A stretch of 64,000 nt of DNA, taken from the NCBI RefSeq assembly GCF_031624495.1, contig NZ_JAMQOP010000005.1, forward strand, positions 186,001 to 250,000, in the 5' to 3' direction. The translations under genes were made by a program, and so were the position numbers. The notes under the pieces were generated by a model. That model was not told the origin of the DNA, did not search any database, and saw only the letters and a list, made by a program, of their open reading frames with translations. Positions 6,784 to 14,825 of the stretch are shown here, in pieces; positions within the stretch are counted from its first letter, which is position 1, and each line of letters opens with the position of its first letter. This DNA is from Halogeometricum sp. S1BR25-6. Lineage in GTDB: Archaea > Halobacteriota > Halobacteria > Halobacteriales > Haloferacaceae.

Positions 6784-8265
6784 ATGTTAGACAAACCACA
6801 CAGCGGAATATTCGGGTCACAGAAATGGAACGCAGAGAGTGTCCGCTTGAGCAAGCGAGCGCTGTTGAAAGCAACAGGGGCGTTCGCTCTCGCTAGCGCA
6901 GCACTTTCAGTGCCGGTCAGTGCAGCTACTGCCATCGATGTCAGATACGGTGGGTGTAAGTCAGTCAAGATCAGCAATGTGACAGGCACCGATGTAGTTA
7001 CCGTCGACATCTCGTACGTCGACGAGAACGGTGATGGTCGAGGACCGGTTCCGATTCCAGCGACCCCGTCGTCCGAAGATCCTTCTCGATATCCCCATCC
7101 AGTAGATGGACCGCTAACGGTCCGTTACCTCGAAAATCAGGATACGACGTTCGTCCGGATTGACGGCGGTCGGAACACTGCGATTCGGCAGATCACTGCG
7201 AACGATAGCGCCGGAGACACTGTCACCACGGTACAAAATCCCAAATCAGACTGTATCCAGAACAGTGCACCCACTGCGCAGTTCACAGCTTCGTCAGCTA
7301 CTCCGATTCTCTACGAGGAGGTCACCTTCGACGCGTCTGAGTCTGGTGACTCGGACGGCGAAATCGTCCTCTACGAGTGGGACTTCGATAGTGATGGGAC
7401 CGTAGACCACGTGAGCAGCCTCCCTAGTGACGCTGTGTACACCTACCAGAGCATCGGGATGAAAGACGTCACGCTCACCGTGATGGACGACCTTGGGGGA
7501 ACGGGGAGTGTTACCAATTCGATCTCTGTCGGTCTCCCGCAGAACGGGCTACGTCTCTGGCTCAGAGCCGACGAGGGAGTCGTCGAATCGGGTGGAGATG
7601 TGTCGATGTGGCAGGATCAGAGCGGAAACCACTACGACTTCACCACCGCCGACGAGACGGAACGCCCGGCCCTGGTTTCGAACGCGGTGAACGGTCGGGC
7701 CGCATTGCGATTTGACGGAACCGGTGACCGCCTACAAAATGAGAGCACTCTCGGCATCCCGAATGACAGTGGGCGGACGTTCTTCGTCGTCTGTAAATAC
7801 GATCAAGCGGTACTTGACCAAGGGAAACGCTCACCCGTTCTGATGCAAGGGCTGACTGGATCGAGCACGAACCACTACGGCTTCGAAGGGAATAGTTACC
7901 GGGAGACGGACAACAGAAACTACGTCTACCTCGTAGGGAGTAGCTATCGGACTAGTGTAGAACTTGATGCCACGTATAACGTCCACACGCTACGAACGAC
8001 TACGTTTCCGGCTTGGGAAGACATAGCCAGCACCACCACGTACTATGTCAACGGGGTCGATAGCGGTTCGCTCTCTGAGATCACGTACAACCATGTGGAT
8101 TTCAATGGCGACACGAGTACGCTTGGGTCGTTCGCACATCGGGCAGAGAGCGGATACAGTTCACATCACGGTGACATCGCGGAGGTTCTCGCTTACGACG
8201 AGGCGCTGAGTGATGATGAGCGTCGCGTAGTGGAGCAGTATCTCTCGGAAAAATACGGTCTCTGA
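6784..8265 (+). CDS. Exported PKD / LamG-like domain protein
   Basis: 493 aa. The N-terminus carries a Tat-like signal (SKRALLKATGAFALASAA, then an Ala-x-Ala-type cleavage region near residue 48). After a short unique domain, a PKD domain spans about 161-250 (typical NSAPTAQFTAS entry, YEWDFDSDG core, YTYQSIGMKDVTLTV end). Residues about 255-490 form a concanavalin/LamG-like domain (LRLWLRADEGV, WQDQSGNHYDF, RFDGTGDRL, and the ending YDEALSDDERRVVEQYL). Such modules bind carbohydrate or mediate surface adhesion. No catalytic motif is seen. It stands alone between gene-poor stretches and is probably a cell-surface or secreted protein. Confidence 0.8.
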   Translation: MLDKPHSGIFGSQKWNAESVRLSKRALLKATGAFALASAALSVPVSAATAIDVRYGGCKSVKISNVTGTDVVTVDISYVDENGDGRGPVPIPATPSSEDPSRYPHPVDGPLTVRYLENQDTTFVRIDGGRNTAIRQITANDSAGDTVTTVQNPKSDCIQNSAPTAQFTASSATPILYEEVTFDASESGDSDGEIVLYEWDFDSDGTVDHVSSLPSDAVYTYQSIGMKDVTLTVMDDLGGTGSVTNSISVGLPQNGLRLWLRADEGVVESGGDVSMWQDQSGNHYDFTTADETERPALVSNAVNGRAALRFDGTGDRLQNESTLGIPNDSGRTFFVVCKYDQAVLDQGKRSPVLMQGLTGSSTNHYGFEGNSYRETDNRNYVYLVGSSYRTSVELDATYNVHTLRTTTFPAWEDIASTTTYYVNGVDSGSLSEITYNHVDFNGDTSTLGSFAHRAESGYSSHHGDIAEVLAYDEALSDDERRVVEQYLSEKYGL

Positions 8266-8531
8266 TCGAACCAACCGCTCAGCTATCGGAAGAGAGTACC
8301 AGTTAAGAGAAGCGGGGTTGATTCGGGCCAAAAGTCCTCTCTGCCGGATCTTCCTCTTAGAACGCCATCGGATCACTGCCAGAAGAAGAACGAACCAAAG
8401 CCGGACGTACGTTCGGTTATCTCTATAAAAGGAGAGGAGGGGAAGTGTGCTGCATACGCGCTCTCTATTCAGCACGACCATAGCAACCTCACCAAACGCT
8501 GTTAGAAGCGAGTGCTGACTATAGAGGAACG
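8266..8531. other. Intergenic, contains an interspersed repeat copy
   Basis: About 265 bp without a convincing gene. On the minus strand near 8448-8475 is a copy of the motif GTGCTGAATAGAGAGCGCGT; a close relative lies at the matching place downstream of the decayed toxin copy (near 51757-51782). Confidence 0.5.
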
Positions 8532-9044
8532 TCATCCCGCAAGTGATTCGAGTTTCTGAACAATTTTCGCGTAGAGATCAGGTGCGCAGTACCATCCCTC
8601 GTCAATCATCGCATCGATTACAGTTCGTGCTTCGTCGACACTGATCGTTCCATTGCTGGCAGGTACCAATGCGAGATATGCTGTTCCTCGGGTCGTGATT
8701 CCTTCGGTTGCAGCGACGTCACGACCGTATGCCTCATCCATTACGGCCACGCCATCGTGAGCGGCGGCGCAAGCGAGAACAGCGACATCAGCATCGCTGA
8801 GATTATCGTTTTGCTGGAGCCGTGACGCGAGTGCTGTGGGCTCACCCGAGACGACGGTGAACAGACCATCCTCGACACCACACTCTATACGACGAGCGTC
8901 CGGATACCCCTGTTCGATACCGATTTCGACGACCTCCTCGTAGACACGGTCGGGGATTACGCACGGCCCGTCGAGATGCCGGACGAGACCGAGACGATCG
9001 ACTTTCGCGAGGTAGATGAGCGGCGTGGTGTCAACGACCCACAT
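8532..9044 (-). CDS. PIN-domain toxin (DUF3368-like)
   Basis: 170 aa. The first strand MWVVDTTPLIYLAKVDRL carries the first PIN acidic residue (Asp5). Further acidic residues are in VYEEVVEIG, in NLSDADVAVLACA and in VAVMDEAYGRDVA, matching the four-acid centre of PIN ribonucleases. The C-terminal part matches DUF3368 proteins. It directly abuts the antitoxin gene (start at 9044, antitoxin stop at 9045), the usual antitoxin-first order. A decayed copy of the whole pair lies at 51957-52622. Confidence 0.82.
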   Translation of the reverse strand: MWVVDTTPLIYLAKVDRLGLVRHLDGPCVIPDRVYEEVVEIGIEQGYPDARRIECGVEDGLFTVVSGEPTALASRLQQNDNLSDADVAVLACAAAHDGVAVMDEAYGRDVAATEGITTRGTAYLALVPASNGTISVDEARTVIDAMIDEGWYCAPDLYAKIVQKLESLAG

Positions 9045-9335
9045 TCACAGTGCCTCGAGATCCGAGTCGAGGTGGTCGCCCGCAACCCAGGTAATGTCAT
9101 GCTGCTTGGCGAGTTGAGCGAAATCCCAGACGGACATCTCTGCGAGTTCAGCTGCCTTGCTGAACGTGACGGTCCCTGCTGCGAGCTTCTCGAGTGCCCG
9201 TTTCCGACGCCACTCCTCCAGCCCCTCGGAAAGGAGCTTTCGGACGGCCGTACTCCGATCGAGATTCTCGTCTTCGAGGTATGTCTCGAGTTCGGCCTCC
9301 AACTCGTCGGGTACACGTGCTGAGATCGTTCCCAT
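9045..9335 (-). CDS. UPF0175-type antitoxin with ribbon-helix-helix N-terminus
   Basis: 96 aa. Residues about 1-45 look like a ribbon-helix-helix DNA-binding segment (TISARVPDELEAELETYL, then STAVRKLLSEGL). Residues about 50-90 match UPF0175 (AAGTVTFSKAAELAEMSVWD, then LAKQHDITW). UPF0175 proteins are partners of DUF3368 PIN toxins, as here. The DNA-binding part and the palindrome overlapping the promoter (9346-9364) suggest autoregulation. Confidence 0.82.
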   Translation of the reverse strand: MGTISARVPDELEAELETYLEDENLDRSTAVRKLLSEGLEEWRRKRALEKLAAGTVTFSKAAELAEMSVWDFAQLAKQHDITWVAGDHLDSDLEAL

Positions 9336-9345
9336 ACTGTTTACT

Positions 9346-9364
9346 TTGTATGCAATGTATACAA
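9346..9364 (-). promoter_or_regulatory. Palindrome over the toxin-antitoxin promoter
   Basis: TTGTAT and ATACAA arms separated by 7 nt, ending 11 nt upstream of the antitoxin ATG (9335). The outer arm TTGTATAC also fits a TATA box about 25-30 nt before the start, so a bound RHH antitoxin would cover the promoter. Confidence 0.45.
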
Positions 9365-9543
9365 GCGCTTCGGTGATTCCGCTGTGGATCTCGTTTGTAC
9401 CCCTGTCACGGACAGATGGATGATGAGCAAAATCGGTCGAACCTCTCTAATTCCCGCCAAAAGCAGCGTGGCCGATACAGAGGGTGTCACCATCAGAGGT
9501 AGGTCAACGCAATATTTTCAAGGGGAGAAAAAATGTTAGAAGT

Positions 9544-9645
9544 ATGAACGCAACCCAAAAGAAACGTCTTGGGAACGTGGTAGGCATAATCAGCATTGCC
9601 ATCTCTCTTCTCATCATAATCTCTTGGGTTATGGGTCTCATCTAA
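9544..9645 (+). CDS. 33-aa single-helix membrane peptide
   Basis: Starts at ATG 9544 and ends at TAA 9643-9645. The protein has a short basic head (NATQKKRLG) and one strongly hydrophobic helix at about residues 12-33 (VVGIISIAISLLIIISWVMG). An AT-rich leader with a purine-rich patch (GGGGAGAAAAA) lies just upstream. Tiny one-helix proteins like this are common in haloarchaea, but no family can be named. It could be a spurious frame, though the composition argues for a real peptide. Confidence 0.5.
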   Translation: MNATQKKRLGNVVGIISIAISLLIIISWVMGLI

Positions 9646-10230
9646 ATTCGAGGCTGAATCGAAAGCGTCCAGCATCGTCTTTGTGGCCGGCACAGAGAGT
9701 GACCGATTCGCGCTCTGCATCCAGCACGGGTGTGAAAAACGGTCACCAACTCGGTGATTACATCGAACCCTCTACGGATGGTCGGTCGCGAGCGAGCGGA
9801 GGTCCCGCGAACGGAGTGAGCGGGACGCCGTGAGCAAGCTCACCGGACGGCGGCAGCGGCGAGCGGGACGGGCCGGTACGTACACACACCTGTCCAGCCG
9901 GTCACGTCGCTCGGTGAGCCATCTACAGTCCTGACGAACTCAGAAAGGGCGAGGCCGCCTCGGTCACCGGGAGACGTAGTCTCCCGACCTCACGGCGCGA
10001 AGCGCCGTGAACGTCCCCCGACCCTGCAAGCATCACAGGCACGAGGCATGCAGCGGCGTCCTCGTGAGTGGAGTTCCCGCGAGTGGAACGAGCGGGAGCA
10101 CGGAAGACGAGCGGAGCGAGTCTTCAGGAGCGAACGAGGACCAGCGAGACTTCGTCTCGCGCGGTCGCGGGACGTCGAGCGAGCGAGGGCTTTCGGATGT
10201 CGACTCCTACCGAATCAATCCAGTATCCCG
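9646..10230. other. Gene-poor GC-rich stretch with purine-rich palindromic motifs
   Basis: No credible gene. From about 9780 to 10190 the DNA is filled with variants of GGAGCGAGCGG / GGAGTGAGCGGGA and short inverted repeats, including the hairpin at 10102-10125. The phrase GGTCGGTCGCGAG is shared with about 6018-6030 of the other gene-poor stretch. An interspersed-motif copy is at about 9700-9725 (minus strand). Confidence 0.55.
10102..10125. repeat. Hairpin repeat (GGAAGAC ... GTCTTC), copy 2
   Basis: Same arms as 5735-5763 with a loop differing at two bases (GAGCGGAGCGA). Conservation of arms and loop in two distant non-coding stretches indicates a common origin. Confidence 0.55.
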
Positions 10231-10739
10231 TCAGCTGTCTCCGGTGACCAAGTCCTCGATGAACCGAAAGCCGTTCACGAACGTCACCGAGTCCCCGTAG
10301 CCCTCGCTCGAGAGTACAGTTGCAGCCCCTTCGCCGGCCGCGATATCGGTCGTATAGATGTACACCTCGGTCGCCGTCCCCGCGCTGAGGTGCTGGGCAG
10401 CTAGGGCGGCGAGGGCGGCGTCCGCCCGCTCAACCTCATCTGCGGGCCGGTCGTCGGCGTTCGCGATGTATCGCTGGACGCCGTTCATCGCCCGCGAGAC
10501 GATGGGCTCCGAAAACTCAAGCGGCGCCGCAACCGTCGCCCAGCCCTCGCCGATCGCGGCGTCGATGGGAGGGGCCTCGAGGTCCGAGTCATCGACGGTC
10601 AGCTCCTCGTACACCCGTTCAGGGAGGACGAAGGTGATGTCGTTTCGGCGAGCGAACCGCCGAACGGCCTGGTACCGACTGTTCGATGGCGTCCCATCGC
10701 GACGAACAGGCCGGTGTCGGCGATGTGGAGCCGGCTCAC
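10231..10739 (-). pseudogene. PIN-domain toxin copy with a -1 frameshift near its start
   Basis: The natural start appears to be GTG at 10739 (protein opening VSRLHIADTGLFVAM), overlapping the TGA of the upstream regulator remnant. After about 15 codons the frame must shift: the main body, from GTPSNSRYQAVRRFARRN on, is in another frame. One missing G in the run at 10693-10695 (CCC on the plus strand) accounts for it. The body keeps PIN features: Asp in IADTG, Glu in ERVYEEL, Asp in ERADAALAALAAQ, Asp in TTDIAAGEGA. It is a diverged relative of the protein at 11024-11554, which begins similarly (VDANIFYAIGHPSNPQYRRF). Confidence 0.72.
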
Positions 10740-11005
10740 GCGTCGTCAGCCGTGTCGCCGTCGTCGATGTCCAGTCCGTCGAGTCCCGCCCCTGCTTCCT
10801 CGATGTCATGGTGCTCGTGGACGATGGGCCGGAGCGCTTGCAGGATCATCTCTGCAGCCAGCGGCGAAATATCGAGATCCTCGGCCATCAGCCGGTGAGT
10901 GACTTCGCCACGTTCCCGGGCGACGGCGTAGGTGAGCGCCGTTGCGAGGCCGGCGATACCGTGGCGGTCAATGTAGGTGTCGATGTCGGCGTTTGTCTTC
11001 CGCCG
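10736..11005 (-). pseudogene. 3' remnant of a winged-helix regulator (second copy)
   Basis: Reading upstream from TGA 10736-10738 gives an acidic haloarchaeal sequence, TNADIDTYIDRHGIAGLA, then RLMAEDLDISPLAAEMILQA and a tail ending DDGDTADDA. This matches the C-terminal third of the regulator at 11564-12271 (VEYFIDRHGIGKLIAA, then VATDIDVRETEAMMIIYA). No start and no HTH part precede it: homology stops at about 11005, only 19 nt from the stop of the neighbouring PIN gene, so the 5' two thirds were deleted. Confidence 0.75.
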
Positions 11006-11023
11006 ACCCAGTCGCCTCCTAAC

Positions 11024-11554
11024 TTAGATCAACCGCATCGAGTCGCCGGGATCGTCGCCGATGATGTCTGCCAATCCGTAAACAGTGATCGCGTCCGTGT
11101 AGCCTTGCGCTCGGACTGCGTTCTCGATGCCCTTTCTGGCTGGTTTATCGTCTGTGAGTACGACAACACCCGCTGTTGAGCGGTCTCTGACGTACTGGAT
11201 GGCGAGCCCGGCGAGAATCGCGTCAGTTTTCTCGGCCTCGTGTTCGGCCTGGTCGGTTTCGTTCGCAATGGTTCGTCTGGCGATATCGCTTGCGGCGACA
11301 GCATCGCCATCGGTTGGTGAAGGAGCATCGATGATCTCGGCCCACCCCTCGTTGAGTGCCGTCCGGACGCGGTCCGTCTCCGGGCCACCGAGTTCACCGA
11401 TTACGCGCCGGGGAAGTTTGCAGACGACGCCGGCGTTCTGAACTGCACTTCGGAATCGCCGATACTGCGGATTCGAGGGGTGGCCAATCGCATAGAAGAT
11501 GTTTGCGTCGACGAGAACGTCCTGGTCGGCAGCAAATGGTGCGTCAGTACCCAT
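11024..11554 (-). CDS. PIN-domain protein, probable toxin
   Basis: 176 aa. Acidic PIN positions are visible as Asp in VLVDANIFYAIG (strand 1), Glu in RRVIGELG, Asp in EKTDAILAGLA and Asp in VVVLTDDKPARKG. It follows the regulator gene by only 9 nt on the same strand, so the two are co-transcribed. A similar but broken pair follows directly downstream. Whether it cleaves tRNA or another RNA cannot be told from sequence. The wHTH partner in place of a normal antitoxin is unusual for PIN toxins. Confidence 0.72.
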   Translation of the reverse strand: MGTDAPFAADQDVLVDANIFYAIGHPSNPQYRRFRSAVQNAGVVCKLPRRVIGELGGPETDRVRTALNEGWAEIIDAPSPTDGDAVAASDIARRTIANETDQAEHEAEKTDAILAGLAIQYVRDRSTAGVVVLTDDKPARKGIENAVRAQGYTDAITVYGLADIIGDDPGDSMRLI

Positions 11555-11563
11555 CCGACAGAC

Positions 11564-12271
11564 TTACCGATCGGCGTCTGACGAGTGGGTTGGAGCACCA
11601 GATATCTCGTCAAGGTTAGGGAGATCAATTTCGTCATGCACGTCCGGGAACAGATACTCGAAGAACGGATCATGCTCTTGACCGACGGCCAATGCCGGCT
11701 TGAGCGCGTAGATGATCATCATCGCTTCCGTCTCGCGAACGTCGATATCGGTGGCGACCATCCGCTGGGTTGTCTTGCCCGCGAAGTGGAGTCCAGCACC
11801 CCGTAGTGCGGCGATGAGCTTCCCGATGCCGTGGCGGTCGATGAAGTACTCGACGTCCTCATCGACTTCCTGGAGCGCGAGGGCATGAAGGACGGTCGGC
11901 GTGATGATGATCGGGACGTACTGCTCGACGATGACGATTGGGTCAGCGGTCAGTTGTTGGGGGCGCGTCGAGTCATCGCGGTCGACGAGGCCGAGGTTGA
12001 CGAGCCGATCGACGTACTCGTAGGTGGTCGATTTCGAGAGATCGAGCGCCTCCATGATCTTCGGCGGGGCGACCGGGCCCCAGTAACAGACGTAGACGTA
12101 GACGCGGGCCAGTGCCGGGTGGTTGAGCAGCTGGACGACTGTCTCGAGTCGGGGGGCGTTCTGGGCCAGCGTCTCTGGTTTAAGCGTCTCTTCGTCCATC
12201 ACATCCGTTGGGGGCGGGTCGAGTACGTCGATCCCGCCATCCGGACGAACGCGGTCGTGATCAGCGGTCAT
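11564..12271 (-). CDS. Haloarchaeal winged-helix regulator paired with the PIN gene
   Basis: 235 aa from ATG 12271 (MTADHDRV); an ATG at 12292 is the alternative. A winged-helix domain lies at about 45-115 (LNHPALARVYVYVCYWGPVA, then KIMEALDLSKSTTYEYVDRL). The C-terminal half contains the YFIDRHGIGKLIAAL segment seen in the remnant copy at 10736-11005. No metal-binding Cys/His cluster. It is the first gene of a two-gene unit with the PIN protein, so it is likely the transcriptional repressor, and perhaps the antidote, of that module. Confidence 0.72.
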   Translation of the reverse strand: MTADHDRVRPDGGIDVLDPPPTDVMDEETLKPETLAQNAPRLETVVQLLNHPALARVYVYVCYWGPVAPPKIMEALDLSKSTTYEYVDRLVNLGLVDRDDSTRPQQLTADPIVIVEQYVPIIITPTVLHALALQEVDEDVEYFIDRHGIGKLIAALRGAGLHFAGKTTQRMVATDIDVRETEAMMIIYALKPALAVGQEHDPFFEYLFPDVHDEIDLPNLDEISGAPTHSSDADR

Positions 12272-12413
12272 ACTCGTTAGTTCGAAGTCCATGTACTTCA
12301 CACTAGCGACGCCAGTAGCTGGCGGTAGTGGAAACGTCACGGCTTTGTTGAAATTCTCTACCGACGATAGTTTGTTGAGAACGTCCGCTGACCAACCTGT
12401 TTCTCCGACGAAG

Positions 12414-12872
12414 TCAGTCGTCAAGTGCGCCGATGGTATCGAGGTAGTCACGGACCGCTTGGACAAACAGCTGATAGCGCTCCAGATCTTGCAGCGCATT
12501 GTAGACAACGTCGTTATCGATGATTCGACCATATGTGTGCGACAATACGTTACGGAAACGGGCTCCCTGTGCCATCTCTTCGGCCAGCGTCGATGAGAGC
12601 ACTCCAATTTCACCGAGTGCTCGCATCGATTCGGGATTGCTAGCCGGTGGGTGCCCGCGTTCGTGCTTGACGAGTTCTTCACCGATGTCGATCGAGGCTT
12701 CTGTCATCTTCACAAACCGGCGCTCGACGATATCACGAGTATCCGAATCGGACTTGTATTCGTCGCGACTGAGACGCTGCTTCCGGGCAAGCACACCGAG
12801 GCTCTCCTCAATGGTTTCGACAGCAGTCAGAATCCTGTTGAGACGGTCCGCTGGAAACCTGTCAGTCGTCAT
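12414..12872 (-). CDS. hepT: HepT-family toxin
   Basis: 152 aa all-helical protein of the HepT (formerly DUF86) family. The catalytic Rx4HxY motif is seen near the C-terminal third as RNVLSHTY. HepT proteins are RNases neutralised when the cognate MNT nucleotidyltransferase adds AMP residues to the Tyr of this motif. The start overlaps the stop of the mntA-like gene by 4 nt (ATGA, 12869-12872), the standard arrangement. Length is typical. Confidence 0.9.
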   Translation of the reverse strand: MTTDRFPADRLNRILTAVETIEESLGVLARKQRLSRDEYKSDSDTRDIVERRFVKMTEASIDIGEELVKHERGHPPASNPESMRALGEIGVLSSTLAEEMAQGARFRNVLSHTYGRIIDNDVVYNALQDLERYQLFVQAVRDYLDTIGALDD

Positions 12873-13354
12873 CCGTCATTCTCCGACTCGCCGGAGACAG
12901 GCACCCGATCATCACCGTCAAGATGGGCATTGATTCTGGCCAGCGCTGCGTCGAGTCGTTCGCGCGGTGACTGCGGTTCGGTATCACTCGTCGTTATCTG
13001 CTGCCGGAGCTCAGCGGCGCGTTCTTGATCGCCGATGAGGAGGACACCATTCTCGAAGATCGCCTCTGCGAGCGCTGGCGAGACTGCGTGGAGATCGACG
13101 AGATCCACGTCATCCGTCCCGAGTGTATCGCTTAGATCAGCACTTAGTCCAAGGAAGATATCGTTGTAGCTCGGATCTGATGGGCGTTGAGCGTCGAATT
13201 CGACCGCGATATCGATATCGCTTGCTGAGTGCGTTGTTCCGGTCGCGTGTGAGCCGAAGAGAATCACAAGTTGGACCGGATGCTCTCGAAGGACGCCGAG
13301 GAGGGCGTCGAGATCGAGGGACGCATTGAGAGCAGTCGATTCGACAGTTCTCAT
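12869..13354 (-). CDS. mntA: MntA-type nucleotidyltransferase antitoxin
   Basis: 161 aa. The minimal nucleotidyltransferase signature GSHATGTTHSASDIDIAV (GSx10DxD) is present at about residues 34-51, and a third Asp in DDVDLVDLH completes the catalytic triad. These enzymes AMPylate and silence HepT. The C-terminal 40 residues are an acidic, helical extension longer than in minimal MntA proteins. It overlaps hepT downstream and the hypothetical gene 13351-13833 upstream, each by 4 nt, giving a three-gene unit. Confidence 0.9.
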   Translation of the reverse strand: MRTVESTALNASLDLDALLGVLREHPVQLVILFGSHATGTTHSASDIDIAVEFDAQRPSDPSYNDIFLGLSADLSDTLGTDDVDLVDLHAVSPALAEAIFENGVLLIGDQERAAELRQQITTSDTEPQSPRERLDAALARINAHLDGDDRVPVSGESENDG

Positions 13355-13833
13355 TGTCCGAAATCAGGTTCGCCGGCCATATAAAAGCGGAGGTGCCCTT
13401 GGATACTGTATCTTGCAGATAGCTCAGATGTGAGAAGATTCCCGAGACTCCGAGGACTCGAGATCCGATTACAGATGTCTCGCTTCCAGCTCGCTTCCGA
13501 GTCGTACGCCTCCACTGCTTCAAACAGCTCCTTCGCCGAGTGGAACTCCCCCAGTAAGACGACCTCGTCTGGAGCGTCTCGAATCGCATCCCGGAGCACA
13601 CGAATGATCCGTTCACCAGGGTTCCAGTCTCGCCAGATCCGTTCGTGGTGTCCTGTCTCGATAAAGCGGTCGATACGCTCTGTGATGGCCGACTCGTTAG
13701 TCGTTAGCCACGTCAGCTGGTCTTCGGAGAGGTTCTCCTCTTGGACTCGCAGGAGCTTCTTGAACGCACGTCTGGCGTACTCGCGATACTTTCTCGACCT
13801 GCTGCCACAGTCGGGTATCGGTGACATTGCCAC
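13351..13833 (-). CDS. Hypothetical protein translationally coupled to MntA/HepT
   Basis: 160 aa, family not recognised. Mostly helical, with no signal or membrane helix. The stop overlaps the mntA start by 4 nt (13351-13354), so it is co-transcribed and translationally coupled with the toxin-antitoxin pair. Its first 10-15 codons lie antisense to the remains of a CPBP protease gene (13793-14170). The start may therefore have been created when that gene was cut, and the original N-terminus of this protein may have been lost. Confidence 0.55.
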   Translation of the reverse strand: MAMSPIPDCGSRSRKYREYARRAFKKLLRVQEENLSEDQLTWLTTNESAITERIDRFIETGHHERIWRDWNPGERIIRVLRDAIRDAPDEVVLLGEFHSAKELFEAVEAYDSEASWKRDICNRISSPRSLGNLLTSELSARYSIQGHLRFYMAGEPDFGQ

Positions 13834-14170
13834 GCGAAACCCGACGTTCCTACTCGGATTGGCCGCACTCTCGGTGGTCCTCGTCGCACCCGCTGAGGAG
13901 TGGCTCTTTCGCGGTGTCGTTCAGGGTCGTCTCCGGCAGGGGGTCGGGCCTACTCCCGCGATTGCGGGGTCGAGTCTCCTGTTCGTGTCGATACACCTCG
14001 CGAATTATTCAGGTTCACTCCTTCCTGTCTTCGCCGGCGCATCGCTCATCGTCGTCGTCGGGTGTGTCTTCGGTGCACTGTCCGAATACACCGACAACCT
14101 CGCAGTCCCCATCATGACACACGCGACGTACAACGTGGTGTTGCTGATCCTCTCCTACATGTCGATATAG
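13793..14170 (+). pseudogene. CPBP intramembrane metalloprotease, 5'-truncated
   Basis: About 126 codons without a start of its own. The motifs of CPBP (Abi/Rce1-type) proteases are intact: EEWLFRGVVQG (EExxxR), FVSIHLANY (FxxxH), and a late HATYNVVL segment. Complete haloarchaeal CPBP proteins carry roughly 100 more residues of membrane segments on the N-terminal side; those are missing, and the frame upstream is antisense to the hypothetical gene 13351-13833. This is the 3' half of a gene disrupted at about 13790. Confidence 0.7.
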
Positions 14171-14174
14171 TGGG

Positions 14175-14825
14175 TTAGTCCATCAGACGGACATCGCCGA
14201 AGATGGCTGTCCCGTTGATGATGAGATCCGGCTCACCGGTTGGGTGTGATCGTCGGAGATCGCGGATCGTCCCGAAGATGGACGTCGATTCAACGACGAC
14301 GACCCAGTCGCCGGGGACAACAATCTCGGTATCTCCGAAGATCGCGACCGCCTCGACAGTGCTCGGCGTGGGGACGTCTACACCCCGAAGGTCAAGCCGG
14401 GCATCCTCAAATACCGCGGTAATACCACTCTCGTCGGTCATTCCGTTCTCCGTGATGGAGATATCGGAACTCAGGATACCGGGGTGGCGACGTCTGCGGA
14501 GGAGCGAGATGCCGAAAAGCACGACTAGGAGGGGCCAGAACTGACGGGCTTGGGCGCCGGTCAGGACACCGAACTCAACGAGCAGCCAACCGGTACCGAC
14601 GAGGAGGAACGTCCCCGGCCAGAGTAGGTGGCGAGCGCGTTCGCTCACGAGTCGGTAGCCGCCGTAGACGACGAGTGCGCCAGCGAGGAATACTTCGAAG
14701 CCGTCGACAGCGACTACGCCGGTTGTGTCTGCGAGGAGGATGAGTCCGAGCACGACGACCAACCCGCCGAGGAGTCGGCGTGTTCGGGGCGGACGAGAAG
14801 TGGTGATTGATTGTGTATCGCTCAT
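14175..14825 (-). CDS. LiaF-like membrane protein
   Basis: 216 aa from ATG 14825 (MSDTQSITTS). Four hydrophobic segments in the first half (LLGGLVVVLGLILLADTTG, VFLAGALVVYGGYRL, GTFLLVGTGWLLVEFGVLTG, FWPLLVVLFGISLL) are followed by a soluble beta-repeat domain with paired phrases (VEAVAIFGDTEIVV, VESTSIFGTIRDL, INGTAIFGDVRLMD). This matches the LiaI/LiaF-like architecture, in which the C-terminal part is a right-handed beta-solenoid. Envelope-stress signalling is the usual role in bacteria; function in haloarchaea is unknown. It stands alone. Confidence 0.75.
   Translation of the reverse strand: MSDTQSITTSRPPRTRRLLGGLVVVLGLILLADTTGVVAVDGFEVFLAGALVVYGGYRLVSERARHLLWPGTFLLVGTGWLLVEFGVLTGAQARQFWPLLVVLFGISLLRRRRHPGILSSDISITENGMTDESGITAVFEDARLDLRGVDVPTPSTVEAVAIFGDTEIVVPGDWVVVVESTSIFGTIRDLRRSHPTGEPDLIINGTAIFGDVRLMD

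Noticed and set aside
12293-12682. N-terminal extension of the wHTH regulator up to 12682
   Set aside because: The added residues are Ser/Thr/Arg-rich and overlap hepT in another frame; the later Met gives normal haloarchaeal sequence.
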